DNA from: an uncultured Micrococcales bacterium
Lineage (GTDB): Bacteria > Actinomycetota > Actinomycetes > Actinomycetales > Microbacteriaceae
DNA: 64,000 bases
Reading direction: 5' to 3'
Assembly (NCBI GenBank): GCA_903834635.1
Contig: CAILJO010000067.1
Location: forward strand, 1 to 64,000
Shown here: piece after piece, positions 26,109-33,354 of the stretch
Numbering within the stretch: position 1 is the stretch's first letter
Layout of the letters: each line of letters begins with the position of its first letter
The notes under the pieces: model-generated
Database searches by the model: none
What the model saw: the letters and a program-made list of their open reading frames with translations, nothing else
What the model was told of the DNA's origin: nothing
Translations under genes and position numbers: made by a program

Positions 26109-27202
26109 TGGCAAAAACTCGTGTGGCACTTTTGTTCGGTGGTCGATCGTCGGAGCATTCGATTTCTTGCGCGACTGCCGCCGGTGTGATGGGTGCCATC
26201 GATCGCACCCGATTTGATTTGATTCCGATCGGCATCACCCAAAAAGGTATTCTTTGCCCGGTCGATGACGACCCGCAAAAGTGGGCTCTGACGGCAGGCG
26301 AACTTCCGGTTGTCGAGTTCAACGGCAAAAAGATCATCTGGCCCGAGCTGGGCCAGCACGAACTGCGCTATACCGACATGACCACTGGTCTCACCGAGTC
26401 ACTCGGTGATGTTGATGTCGTTTTCCCCGTGTTGCACGGGCCTTACGGCGAAGACGGCACCATCCAGGGTTTTCTAGAGCTGCTCGAAATCGCATATGTT
26501 GGCAACGGCGTTTTTGCCTCTGCGGCCGGCATGGACAAAGAGTTCACCAAGGCTCTGTTCATGGCAGCAGGGGTGCCAGTAACGCCGCACGTGGTCATTC
26601 GAGAGCAACAGTGGCTCACCGACCCTGAAAGTTGCCTCGAGCGCGTCAAAGGCCTCGGAACGCCGCCACTTTTCGTTAAGCCGGCTAGAGCGGGCTCATC
26701 GGTGGGTGTTTCAAAGGTTTCCAACATGGATGCCTTCGCCGCAGCCTGCGAAGAGGCCTTTGCGCATGACAACAAGTTGGTCGTCGAGCGCGGACTCGTC
26801 GGCCGCGAGGTCGAGTGCGCCGTTCTAGAGGGGCACCTAGGCAAGCGCCCACGTGTTTCGGTCGCCGGCGAAATCATCGTCAAGGGTCGCGAGTTTTATG
26901 ACTTCGAAGCCAAGTATCGCGACGAGGCTTCGGTCGATTTGATTGTTCCTGCCGACCTCACCGCGGAGCAGCTAGACGAAATGCAGTCGATCGCTCGCAA
27001 GGCATTTGAGGCCATTGGTGGTGCAGGGCTGGCGCGCGTCGACTTCTTCTTGACCAAAGACGGTTTCTTCGTCAACGAGATCAACACCATGCCCGGCTTC
27101 ACGCCGCTATCGATGTTTCCGTCGCTCTGGCAGGCGAGCGGCATTGCCTATAAAGATCTGATCAGCGAACTGATCGATCTAGCGTTGCAAGAAAAAGGTT
27201 AG
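26108..27202 (+). CDS. ddl: D-alanine--D-alanine ligase
   Basis: A 364-residue ATP-grasp ligase that joins two D-alanines for the peptidoglycan stem. It begins VALLFGGRSSEHSISC (family signature 1) and ends with the Mg-binding ATP-grasp segment ARVDFFLTKDGFFVNEINTM (about 313-332) and PGFTPLSMFP. The VFPVLHGPYGEDGTIQGF block (about 109-126) holds the substrate-contact residues, and the Tyr/Phe pattern is of the D-Ala-D-Ala rather than D-Ala-D-Lac type; that is a tentative reading. It is the last gene of the leuC-to-ddl run; its 3' end overlaps the convergent DUF3515 gene by 4 nt. Confidence 0.96.
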   Translation: MAKTRVALLFGGRSSEHSISCATAAGVMGAIDRTRFDLIPIGITQKGILCPVDDDPQKWALTAGELPVVEFNGKKIIWPELGQHELRYTDMTTGLTESLGDVDVVFPVLHGPYGEDGTIQGFLELLEIAYVGNGVFASAAGMDKEFTKALFMAAGVPVTPHVVIREQQWLTDPESCLERVKGLGTPPLFVKPARAGSSVGVSKVSNMDAFAAACEEAFAHDNKLVVERGLVGREVECAVLEGHLGKRPRVSVAGEIIVKGREFYDFEAKYRDEASVDLIVPADLTAEQLDEMQSIARKAFEAIGGAGLARVDFFLTKDGFFVNEINTMPGFTPLSMFPSLWQASGIAYKDLISELIDLALQEKG

Positions 27203-27651
27203 AGACAGTGCGCGGTCACTTTGCCGCGATTGACTGCCTCTGAAAGATCGTCGAGCGCCGTTGAACCTGAGACCTTGGTGCTATCCAAAATAACTTCGGT
27301 GGCTGGAGTGCGGCCGAAGGTTATAAATCGGTAGCTCGGAGCTTTTGAACCGTCAACCAACCAGTCAACTTTTGAAACGGTTACGCACTTCAACTTGCTC
27401 ACCGTGACGGGTGCTATTCCGCAACGCAAAAGGATATTTGCCGGTGTTCCCCAAGCCGCTGTTGCTTGGGCATTGGTCAAACGGCGAGACTGCGACCCAA
27501 CGGTGTCGCCGAGACGCACGATGACCGCGGCGCATCCTGGGTTATTTGAATCGGGAGCAGCTTGAAGGTTGATGGTCGAGGCGCAACCGGTCAAGCTGGC
27601 GGCCAAAATCGAAACCGAAGCAAATGTGAGTAGGGCGCGAGAAATCTTCAT
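27199..27651 (-). CDS. DUF3515 family lipoprotein
   Basis: 150 residues with a lipoprotein signal: hydrophobic core and lipobox SLTGCAS with the lipidated Cys at residue 23. The mature part has three further cysteine-bearing segments (GCAAVI, LLRCGI, KCVTVSK) plus a C-terminal HCL, likely paired in disulfides outside the membrane. This is the actinobacterial DUF3515 family, usually located next to ddl and thiL as here; function unknown. It is leaderless (TAGCCT 7 nt upstream) and divergent from thiL, with only 23 bp between the starts. Confidence 0.85.
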   Translation of the reverse strand: MKISRALLTFASVSILAASLTGCASTINLQAAPDSNNPGCAAVIVRLGDTVGSQSRRLTNAQATAAWGTPANILLRCGIAPVTVSKLKCVTVSKVDWLVDGSKAPSYRFITFGRTPATEVILDSTKVSGSTALDDLSEAVNRGKVTAHCL

Positions 27652-27658
27652 CGCTTAC

Positions 27659-27664
27659 AGGCTA
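27659..27664 (-). promoter_or_regulatory. -10 box of the DUF3515 gene
   Basis: TAGCCT on the minus strand, 7 nt before ATG 27651. It shares two base pairs with the thiL -10 box on the other strand. Confidence 0.5.
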
Positions 27665-27668
27665 CCTT
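27663..27668 (+). promoter_or_regulatory. -10 box of thiL
   Basis: TACCTT 6 nt before GTG 27675, overlapping the divergent DUF3515 -10 box. Confidence 0.5.
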
Positions 27669-27674
27669 TGGATA

Positions 27675-28637
27675 GTGAGTTTTTCAGAAACCGTAGGCGA
27701 GCTGGGTGAAAACGAGGCCCTCAAGCGAACCGTAGCCAGGCTGAACCAGGGCGAATACACCTTGGTTGGCTCGGGCGATGACGCCGCGGTGATCAAGGCT
27801 GCCGATGGGCGATTTGTGGTCACCACCGACACCATGATCGAGGGTCACGACTTTAGGCTCGAATGGTCAAACGGTTTCGACCTGGGCTTCAAGGCCGTTG
27901 CCACCAATGTCTCGGACGTCGCAGCCATGGGCGCAAAGCCCACCTCGCTGGTCGTGGCGATTTCGGTTCCGGCGACGACAAAGATTTCATTTCTCGAAGA
28001 CTTCGCTGACGGTCTTCGAACCGCTTGTGAACAGCTAGCCCCTGGTTGTGCCGTGGTTGGGGGAGACCTGGCTGCCAGCGACCAGGTTTTCATCTCTGTC
28101 ACGGCCCATGGCGACCTCGAAGGTCGTGACCCGATTTTGCGATCTGGTGCTCGAGTTGGCGACATCGTTGCCGTCGCCGGAACCCTAGGTCGCGCTGCGG
28201 CCGGCCTAAGTCTGCTCTTTTCGGGCGACAAAGACGCCATCTCGGCCTATGACGCTCTGGTTGGCGTTCAATTGCGCCCAGAACCGCCTATCGCCGCAGG
28301 CATCGGTGTTCATGCAACTTCGATGCTCGACGTCTCAGACGGGCTCTCACGCGACGCAGCGCGCATTGCCAAAGCGAGCGGGGTCGCCATTCGCATCAAG
28401 GGTCAAGATTTGCAGGGTTTCGAGGCCATGCTCGACGATGTCGCTTTGCGACTTGGGGTTTCATCGCGCGACTGGGTGCTGTTTGGCGGCGAGGACCACT
28501 CGCTGCTAGCTACCTTTGCGCCTGGTGTTCAGATTCCGCGGGCTTTCAAGCCGATCGGTGTAGTCGCCGAGGGGTCTGGGGTTTGGCTAGACGAGCGCGA
28601 ACTGCCCGAGTCTGGCTGGGATTCAATCCGCGGCTAG
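27675..28637 (+). CDS. thiL: Thiamine-monophosphate kinase
   Basis: 320 residues; phosphorylates thiamine monophosphate to the active diphosphate cofactor. The GTG start 27675 is leaderless. The PurM-like ATP and Mg motifs are visible: GSGDDAAVI (about 33-41), VTTDTMIEGHDFRLEW (about 49-64), VSDVAAMGAKP, GGDLAAS and the C-terminal LDVSDGLSRDAARIA (about 218-232) plus FGGEDHSLLATF. It ends one base before the stop of dapD on the other strand, so the two genes are tail-to-tail without a gap or visible terminator. Confidence 0.95.
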   Translation: MSFSETVGELGENEALKRTVARLNQGEYTLVGSGDDAAVIKAADGRFVVTTDTMIEGHDFRLEWSNGFDLGFKAVATNVSDVAAMGAKPTSLVVAISVPATTKISFLEDFADGLRTACEQLAPGCAVVGGDLAASDQVFISVTAHGDLEGRDPILRSGARVGDIVAVAGTLGRAAAGLSLLFSGDKDAISAYDALVGVQLRPEPPIAAGIGVHATSMLDVSDGLSRDAARIAKASGVAIRIKGQDLQGFEAMLDDVALRLGVSSRDWVLFGGEDHSLLATFAPGVQIPRAFKPIGVVAEGSGVWLDERELPESGWDSIRG

Positions 28638-29591
28638 TTACTTGTGTAGGGCTGCGTTTAGCGTGATGCCTACGCCACTGCGAGGGGTAGCCTCGACGCG
28701 GCCAGTAACAGAGTTGCGACGGAACAGCAGGTTTGCCACTCCCGACAACTCCGATGCCTTCACGGCGCGCTCGCCGCTCTCGTCGATGACGGTGACCTTG
28801 GTTCCTGCGGTCACATAGAGACCAGCCTCAACAACCGAGTCATCACCAATCGAAATTCCTACGCCGGCATTTGCGCCAAGTAACGCGCGCTCGCCGATTT
28901 TCACTCTCTCGCGGCCGCCGCCCGAGAGCGTGCCCATGATTGAGGCACCGCCGCCGATGTCAGAGCCATCGCCTACGACGACGCCCTGAGAAATGCGACC
29001 CTCCACCATTGCCACGCCGAGCGTGCCGGCGTTGAAGTTCACAAAGCCTTCGTGCATGATCGTGGTTCCGGGTGCGAGGTGAGCGCCAAGACGAACGCGC
29101 GATGCATCGGCGATGCGCACCTTCTTTGGGGTCACATAATCCAAGAGCCGCGGAAACTTGTCGATGGCGTGAATCGTAATCCCAGCGCGTTGCAGCCCTG
29201 GGCGAAGAGCATCCAGCTCATCAACGTGAACCGGACCAGCCGAGGTGAAGCCGACAATCGGCAAGGCTGGCAACAGGCCATCGAGGTTGATGGTGTTTGG
29301 TTTTACCAAAAGGTGAGACAGAAGGTGAAGGCGCAGATAGGCATCGGCGGTACTGGCAACAGGCAGAGCTAGGTCGATTTCGGTGCGCACAACCTGCACC
29401 GAAACGTTGCGGCGAGCATCTGAGCCAACTAGCGCATCGAGCTGCTTTGGAACGACCCAAAGGGCATCGGTCTTAGGGGCATCACCAAGTTGAGGGTTTG
29501 GATACCAAACGTCGAGCACGGTCGAATCGGCCGCGATGGTGGCCAAACCGTGGCCCCACGCCTTGCCTGCAATGAAATTCTCTGAAGTCAC
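28638..29591 (-). CDS. dapD: Tetrahydrodipicolinate N-succinyltransferase
   Basis: A 317-residue actinobacterial-type DapD that succinylates tetrahydrodipicolinate in the succinylase branch of lysine and meso-diaminopimelate synthesis. The central part is a left-handed beta-helix of hexapeptide repeats (DASRVRLGAHLAPGTTIMHE, then MVEGRISQGVVVGDGSDIGGG) ending in IGDDSVVEAGLYVTAGTK. The GTG start 29591 has a TAACCT box at 6 nt. It is divergent from dapE, the enzyme that later removes the succinyl group, with only 29 bp between the starts. Confidence 0.95.
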   Translation of the reverse strand: MTSENFIAGKAWGHGLATIAADSTVLDVWYPNPQLGDAPKTDALWVVPKQLDALVGSDARRNVSVQVVRTEIDLALPVASTADAYLRLHLLSHLLVKPNTINLDGLLPALPIVGFTSAGPVHVDELDALRPGLQRAGITIHAIDKFPRLLDYVTPKKVRIADASRVRLGAHLAPGTTIMHEGFVNFNAGTLGVAMVEGRISQGVVVGDGSDIGGGASIMGTLSGGGRERVKIGERALLGANAGVGISIGDDSVVEAGLYVTAGTKVTVIDESGERAVKASELSGVANLLFRRNSVTGRVEATPRSGVGITLNAALHK

Positions 29592-29597
29592 AGGTCA

Positions 29598-29603
29598 AGG
29601 TTA
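29598..29603 (-). promoter_or_regulatory. -10 box of leaderless dapD
   Basis: TAACCT on the minus strand, 6 nt before GTG 29591. Confidence 0.6.
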
Positions 29604-29607
29604 CAGG

Positions 29608-29613
29608 TAGGCT
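29608..29613 (+). promoter_or_regulatory. -10 box of leaderless dapE
   Basis: TAGGCT on the plus strand, 7 nt before GTG 29621. Only 4 bp separate it from the dapD -10 box on the other strand. Confidence 0.6.
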
Positions 29614-29620
29614 CATAGGT

Positions 29621-30700
29621 GTGACGGCTCTAACTCTCAACACTGGCGCGGATGTAATCGAACTCACCCGCGAGATTTGCGACATCGAATCGGTTTCGGG
29701 CAACGAAAAGGCGCTCGCCGATGCGATTGAAACCGCCCTGCGCTCGGCCAGCCACCTCGAAGTCATTCGTGACGGCGACGCGATTGTTGCTCGCACCAAC
29801 TTGGATCGCGACAAGCGCGTGGTCATCGCCGGTCACATCGACACGGTGCCCGTTGCTGACAACCTGCCCGTCACTCGAATGTTGCAGGACGGCAAAGATG
29901 TGCTCTGGGGCCGCGGCACCGTCGACATGAAGGCCGGCGTTGCCGTGCAGCTCAAACTTGCTGTTGAACTATCAGAACCAAACGTTGACGTCACCTGGGT
30001 TTTCTATGACCATGAAGAGGTCGAAGCGTCGTTGAACGGCCTCGGTCGTATCGCGCGCAATCGACCAGAACTTCTCGAGGCATCGTTCGCTGTGCTCTGT
30101 GAACCATCAAATGCTCAGGTCGAGGGCGGCTGCAACCGCACACTTCGCGTCGATGTTCGAACCCGCGGCGTCAAGGCTCACTCGGCTCGTCCTTGGATGG
30201 GCGAGAACGCCATTCACAAGGCTGGTGAGATCTTGACCACGCTCATGAACAACACTCCGGCATCCGTCGAAGTCGATGGTCTGGTCTATCGCGAAAGCTT
30301 GAACGCCGTGCTGATCAAGGGCGGCATCGCGACCAACGTGATTCCAGACGAAACTGTGATCACCGTCAACTACCGCTTCGCGCCATCGAAGACCGCCGAA
30401 GAGGCGTTTGACTTCATGAAGGTCTTTTTCGAAGGCTTTGAGGTCGAGCTAATCGACTCTGCCGACGGAGCGCGACCAGGCCTAGACCTGCCAGAGGCCG
30501 CAGCATTTGTGGCAGCAACCGGTTCGACTCCAAAGCCGAAATACGGCTGGACCGACGTCGCTCGTTTTAGCGCACTCGGCATTCCTGCCGTCAACTTTGG
30601 CCCTGGCGACCCAAACAAGGCTCACGCCGACGACGAGAACGTCCCTGTCGAGCAGATTCTTTCTTGCGAACACGCTCTTCGCAGCTGGCTAACCAACTAG
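29621..30700 (+). CDS. dapE: Succinyl-diaminopimelate desuccinylase
   Basis: A 359-residue M20 metallopeptidase-fold amidase that frees LL-diaminopimelate from its succinyl form. The di-zinc ligands are recognisable in VIAGHIDTVP (His, about 68), WGRGTVDMKAGVA (Asp, about 103), FYDHEEVEASLNG (catalytic/ligand Glu pair, about 130) and GGCNRTLRVD. The late GPGDPNKAHADDENV supplies the last His. The smaller dimerisation domain (about 180-290) is present. The next gene starts 2 nt after its stop, so the mannosyltransferase is probably co-transcribed. Confidence 0.94.
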   Translation: MTALTLNTGADVIELTREICDIESVSGNEKALADAIETALRSASHLEVIRDGDAIVARTNLDRDKRVVIAGHIDTVPVADNLPVTRMLQDGKDVLWGRGTVDMKAGVAVQLKLAVELSEPNVDVTWVFYDHEEVEASLNGLGRIARNRPELLEASFAVLCEPSNAQVEGGCNRTLRVDVRTRGVKAHSARPWMGENAIHKAGEILTTLMNNTPASVEVDGLVYRESLNAVLIKGGIATNVIPDETVITVNYRFAPSKTAEEAFDFMKVFFEGFEVELIDSADGARPGLDLPEAAAFVAATGSTPKPKYGWTDVARFSALGIPAVNFGPGDPNKAHADDENVPVEQILSCEHALRSWLTN

Positions 30701-30702
30701 TC

Positions 30703-31899
30703 GTGACCTCGCGCCTGCAATCACTCAAGTCGCGCTGGTGGTGGCCACCGGTGCTGATTTGGGCGGCTACTCGAGCGCTCACCACCGCACTCTTTGCCAT
30801 CGTCGCATACCTGCAGGGCGCAAACTATTGGACGCCCGCGCATCCCGGTTATTTCGACTTCTTGAACATCTGGGACGTCGAGTGGTACCACCGAATCTTC
30901 GACCACGGCTACCCGTCAGTGTTGCCAACCAACCCCGATGGCTCCGCCCAGCAGAACGAGTGGGCGTTCATGCCGGCCTTTCCGTTTCTGGTGCGTGCGA
31001 TCAACGCCGTCACGGGAATTGATTGGAAGTATCTCGCGCCGATTCTGGCGACCATCTTCGGGTTCATTGCCGCAGCGCTGATTTATCGACTTCTCGCTCG
31101 AGTCATGCCAAAGCCAGCGGCACTTTGGTCGCTAACGCTAATGGGTCTCTGGTGTGCCAGCCCGGTTCTTCAAGCTGGTTATGCCGAATCGATGGGCCTT
31201 GCGCTGCTGGCAGGCGCGCTGCTTTTGATTCACGATCGAAAGTATCTTCTAGCCCTAGCACCGATAGCTTTGATGGCCTTCACCCGACCTGGGGTTCTCG
31301 CCATTGCACTGGCCATGGCCATGATTTTTGCCGATCGCCTTTGGCGCTCTAGAAACAGTCCTGCAGATTTTGCGATCGACGAGAAAGTTCGGCTGTTCGT
31401 TGCCGGCGTCGTCACTGCACTGTTGGGCCTGGCTTGGTCTTTGGTTGCCTGGCTTGCAACCGGTCGAACCGACGCCTACATCTCAACCGAGCTGGCTTGG
31501 CGTGCAGGCTACACGGGTACGCAGCACTTTGTACCGTTTCAGTCTTGGTTGATTAGCGCCAACTGGTACTTTCCAGGATTGCCCGGACTGGCAATTCTCT
31601 TGCTTCTCGTCGGGCTCGTAATCTGGAGTGTTTTTGCCAAATCGGTTATCTCTCTCGGGCTGACCATGCGCACCTGGATAGGCGCCTATTGGATCTACCT
31701 GTTTGTGTTCTTTTATCCTCAATCGAGCACGTTTAGAATCTTGATCCCAGTCTTTCCAATGCTCGCGGCACTTGGGCTGAGCACGCAAAAGGCGAGCCGT
31801 TTGGCCAAGTTTGGCATCTTGGCTAGTTTCACTGTGCTGCAACTATGTTGGCTCTTGACCTGCTGGATGTACACGGCACCCGATTTCAGCCCACCATAA
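30703..31899 (+). CDS. PIG-V-like membrane mannosyltransferase
   Basis: A 398-residue polytopic protein with roughly nine to ten membrane helices. I use GTG 30703, two bases after the dapE stop, rather than the ATG 30664 inside dapE. The first outside loop holds NIWDVEWYHRIFDHGYP (about 57-73), the WD-x-x-x-Y/H-x-x-I pattern of PIG-V-type and GT-C polyprenyl-linked mannosyltransferases; the Asp is the expected catalytic residue. Other segments include QNEWAFMPAFPFLVR and GYAESMGLALLAGALLL. It probably adds a hexose to a lipid or protein on the outer membrane face; the acceptor is unknown. Confidence 0.8.
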   Translation: MTSRLQSLKSRWWWPPVLIWAATRALTTALFAIVAYLQGANYWTPAHPGYFDFLNIWDVEWYHRIFDHGYPSVLPTNPDGSAQQNEWAFMPAFPFLVRAINAVTGIDWKYLAPILATIFGFIAAALIYRLLARVMPKPAALWSLTLMGLWCASPVLQAGYAESMGLALLAGALLLIHDRKYLLALAPIALMAFTRPGVLAIALAMAMIFADRLWRSRNSPADFAIDEKVRLFVAGVVTALLGLAWSLVAWLATGRTDAYISTELAWRAGYTGTQHFVPFQSWLISANWYFPGLPGLAILLLLVGLVIWSVFAKSVISLGLTMRTWIGAYWIYLFVFFYPQSSTFRILIPVFPMLAALGLSTQKASRLAKFGILASFTVLQLCWLLTCWMYTAPDFSPP

Positions 31900-32037
31900 G
31901 GCTCTGAGCGCCTAAAAGGGTGTTCACAAAGTTGTTACCAATCCGAAACCTCTGGCTTGAACTCGAGGTATTTTTTGCGCAAAATGTGTGAGAAAATTGA
32001 GGTTCTGGCATCGACGCCAAGCATCAAGGAGTAATAC

Positions 32038-32211
32038 ATGGCAGCAATGAAGCCACGCACCGGCGACGGTCCGATGGAAGCCGAAAAAGAACCACGCGGA
32101 CTAATCGTTCTTCGAGTGCCACTCGAAGGCGGAGGTCGTTTGGTCGTATCCGTAAACGAAGCAGAAGCAAAAGAGCTTTACGAAGTTCTTGGCGGCATCG
32201 TCAAGAAGTAG
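32038..32211 (+). CDS. DUF3117 family small protein
   Basis: 57 residues with Shine-Dalgarno AAGGAG before ATG 32038. The sequence opens MAAMKPRTGDGPMEAEKEPR and continues GLIVLRVPLEGGGRLVVSVN then EAEAKELYEVLGGIVKK. This is the actinobacterial DUF3117 family (M. tuberculosis Rv1211 type), small and strongly conserved but of unknown function. The upstream 138 nt (31900-32037) hold no gene; a TTGAAC at 31957-31962 could be a -35 element. A terminator follows, so it is monocistronic. Confidence 0.9.
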   Translation: MAAMKPRTGDGPMEAEKEPRGLIVLRVPLEGGGRLVVSVNEAEAKELYEVLGGIVKK

Positions 32212-32223
32212 GCGTCAAAACTA

Positions 32224-32254
32224 AAAGCCGATCACTGAATGTGGTCGGCTTTTT
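32224..32254 (+). terminator. Terminator after the DUF3117 gene
   Basis: Stem AAGCCGATCAC/GTGGTCGGCTT with loop TGAAT and T5 (one G-T pair). It may also act on the minus strand for the methyltransferase gene. Confidence 0.9.
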
Positions 32255-32270
32255 GGTTTAAGGTGGTGGC

Positions 32271-32333
32271 TATTTTCGTTTGCTGGCAAGCAGCAAGCCT
32301 TGTTTATTTTCGTTTGCTGGCAAGCAGCAAGCC
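32271..32333. repeat. Tandem 29-bp duplication at methyltransferase 3' end
   Basis: Two perfect 29-bp copies at 32271-32299 and 32305-32333 (period 34). The right copy encodes the last residues LLLASKRK-stop of the methyltransferase; the left copy lies just past the stop and would encode the same tail again. It looks like a recent slippage duplication. Confidence 0.9.
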
Positions 32334-32933
32334 GTCACCAATCGGTGACATGACAGAGACGAAGTCATCGTTGTTGACAAAGAATCGAAGAGCATCACGA
32401 TACGTTGCGGTGGTTTCGTCGCGAATCGCGGGGTCTGGCACGCGGTCGCGCCAAAGTGCATGGGCGATGGCCACCACTCCACCAGGTCGCAGCAGTCGTG
32501 ATGCCTCGTGAAGTTGAAGTTCCAAAGTTTCTCGGTCGGCGTCGAGAAAAACCAAGTCATAGGCGGCATCGGCCATGTTGGACATGACCTCGCTGGCGCG
32601 CCCCTTAATCACTCGAGTGCGAGATGCAGCGATTTTGGCGTCTTTGAACGATGCCTTGGCGGCGGTCTGGTGCTCTGATTCGGTGTCGATGGTGGCCAAG
32701 ACGCAGTCATCGTTGCCGCTTAGCAACCAAAGGCCTGAGAGACCTGATCCGGTTCCGGCTTCGACAACTGCCTTGGCTCCAAGGGCCGAAACCAGCAGGG
32801 CAAGGTGAGCTCCGGTTGCGCCGGTGATGCATTCAACGCCAAGTTCTTCGGCGCGCATTCTGGCGCGCACCATGGCGTCGGCTTCGTCGACGAAGTCTTC
32901 GGCGTATTTCCAAGAATTGATTTTGTCTACCAT
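32304..32933 (-). CDS. SAM-dependent O-methyltransferase
   Basis: 209 residues from ATG 32933; the open frame upstream overlaps the tatB promoter and is not used. This is the catechol-O-methyltransferase-like (methyltransf_3) family, represented in mycobacteria by Rv1220c. SAM motif I is VVEAGTGSGLSGLWLLSG (about 69-86), a metal-binding/acidic pair occurs in YDLVFLDADRE (about 133-143), and the C-terminus is DGLLLASKRK. The acceptor is unknown. It is divergent from tatB (76 bp). Confidence 0.88.
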   Translation of the reverse strand: MVDKINSWKYAEDFVDEADAMVRARMRAEELGVECITGATGAHLALLVSALGAKAVVEAGTGSGLSGLWLLSGNDDCVLATIDTESEHQTAAKASFKDAKIAASRTRVIKGRASEVMSNMADAAYDLVFLDADRETLELQLHEASRLLRPGGVVAIAHALWRDRVPDPAIRDETTATYRDALRFFVNNDDFVSVMSPIGDGLLLASKRK

Positions 32934-32997
32934 CTCAGGGCAAGCATATCCCCGCACAGCGCCGAACCCTTGGAGGCTTGCAGACTCGAACTGCGAG

Positions 32998-33003
32998 TAA
33001 CCT
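32998..33003 (+). promoter_or_regulatory. -10 box of leaderless tatB
   Basis: TAACCT 6 nt before GTG 33010. Confidence 0.6.
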
Positions 33004-33009
33004 AGAAGG

Positions 33010-33354
33010 GTGTTCGGACTAAGTGGCGAAAAACTGTTGATCCTTGGGATCCTTGCAGCGTTCCTGCTAGGACCTGAGCGATTGCCAGAATACGCACGCA
33101 AACTTGCCCAGTTCATAAAGAGCCTGCGCACGATGGCCGACAACGCCAGCACTCAACTCAAGGGCGAACTCGGCGAAGGTTACGAAGATGTCGACTGGCG
33201 CAAGCTAGATCCGAGGCAGTATGACCCGCGACGCATCATTCGTGAGGCTCTCTTAGAAGACCTGCCAGATGCAGGAATCGAGTTGCCTAGGCAAAAGCCT
33301 GTGGTGCGCCTCGAAAAGGGGCAAGAGGCCCCATTCGATTCAGAGGCTACTTAG
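33010..33354 (+). CDS. tatB: Sec-independent translocase subunit TatB
   Basis: 114 residues, GTG start. There is an N-terminal membrane helix with the Tat hinge LLGPERLPEYARKLAQF (about 19-35), followed by an amphipathic helix and an acidic, probably disordered tail. TatB forms the twin-arginine signal receptor with TatC; TatC is not in this window. The Glu-containing GPERLP motif and the length favour TatB over TatA. Its stop region overlaps the end of the convergent gabD by 4 nt. In mycobacteria this gene follows sigE-rseA-htrA; here it abuts the methyltransferase directly. Confidence 0.88.
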   Translation: MFGLSGEKLLILGILAAFLLGPERLPEYARKLAQFIKSLRTMADNASTQLKGELGEGYEDVDWRKLDPRQYDPRRIIREALLEDLPDAGIELPRQKPVVRLEKGQEAPFDSEAT

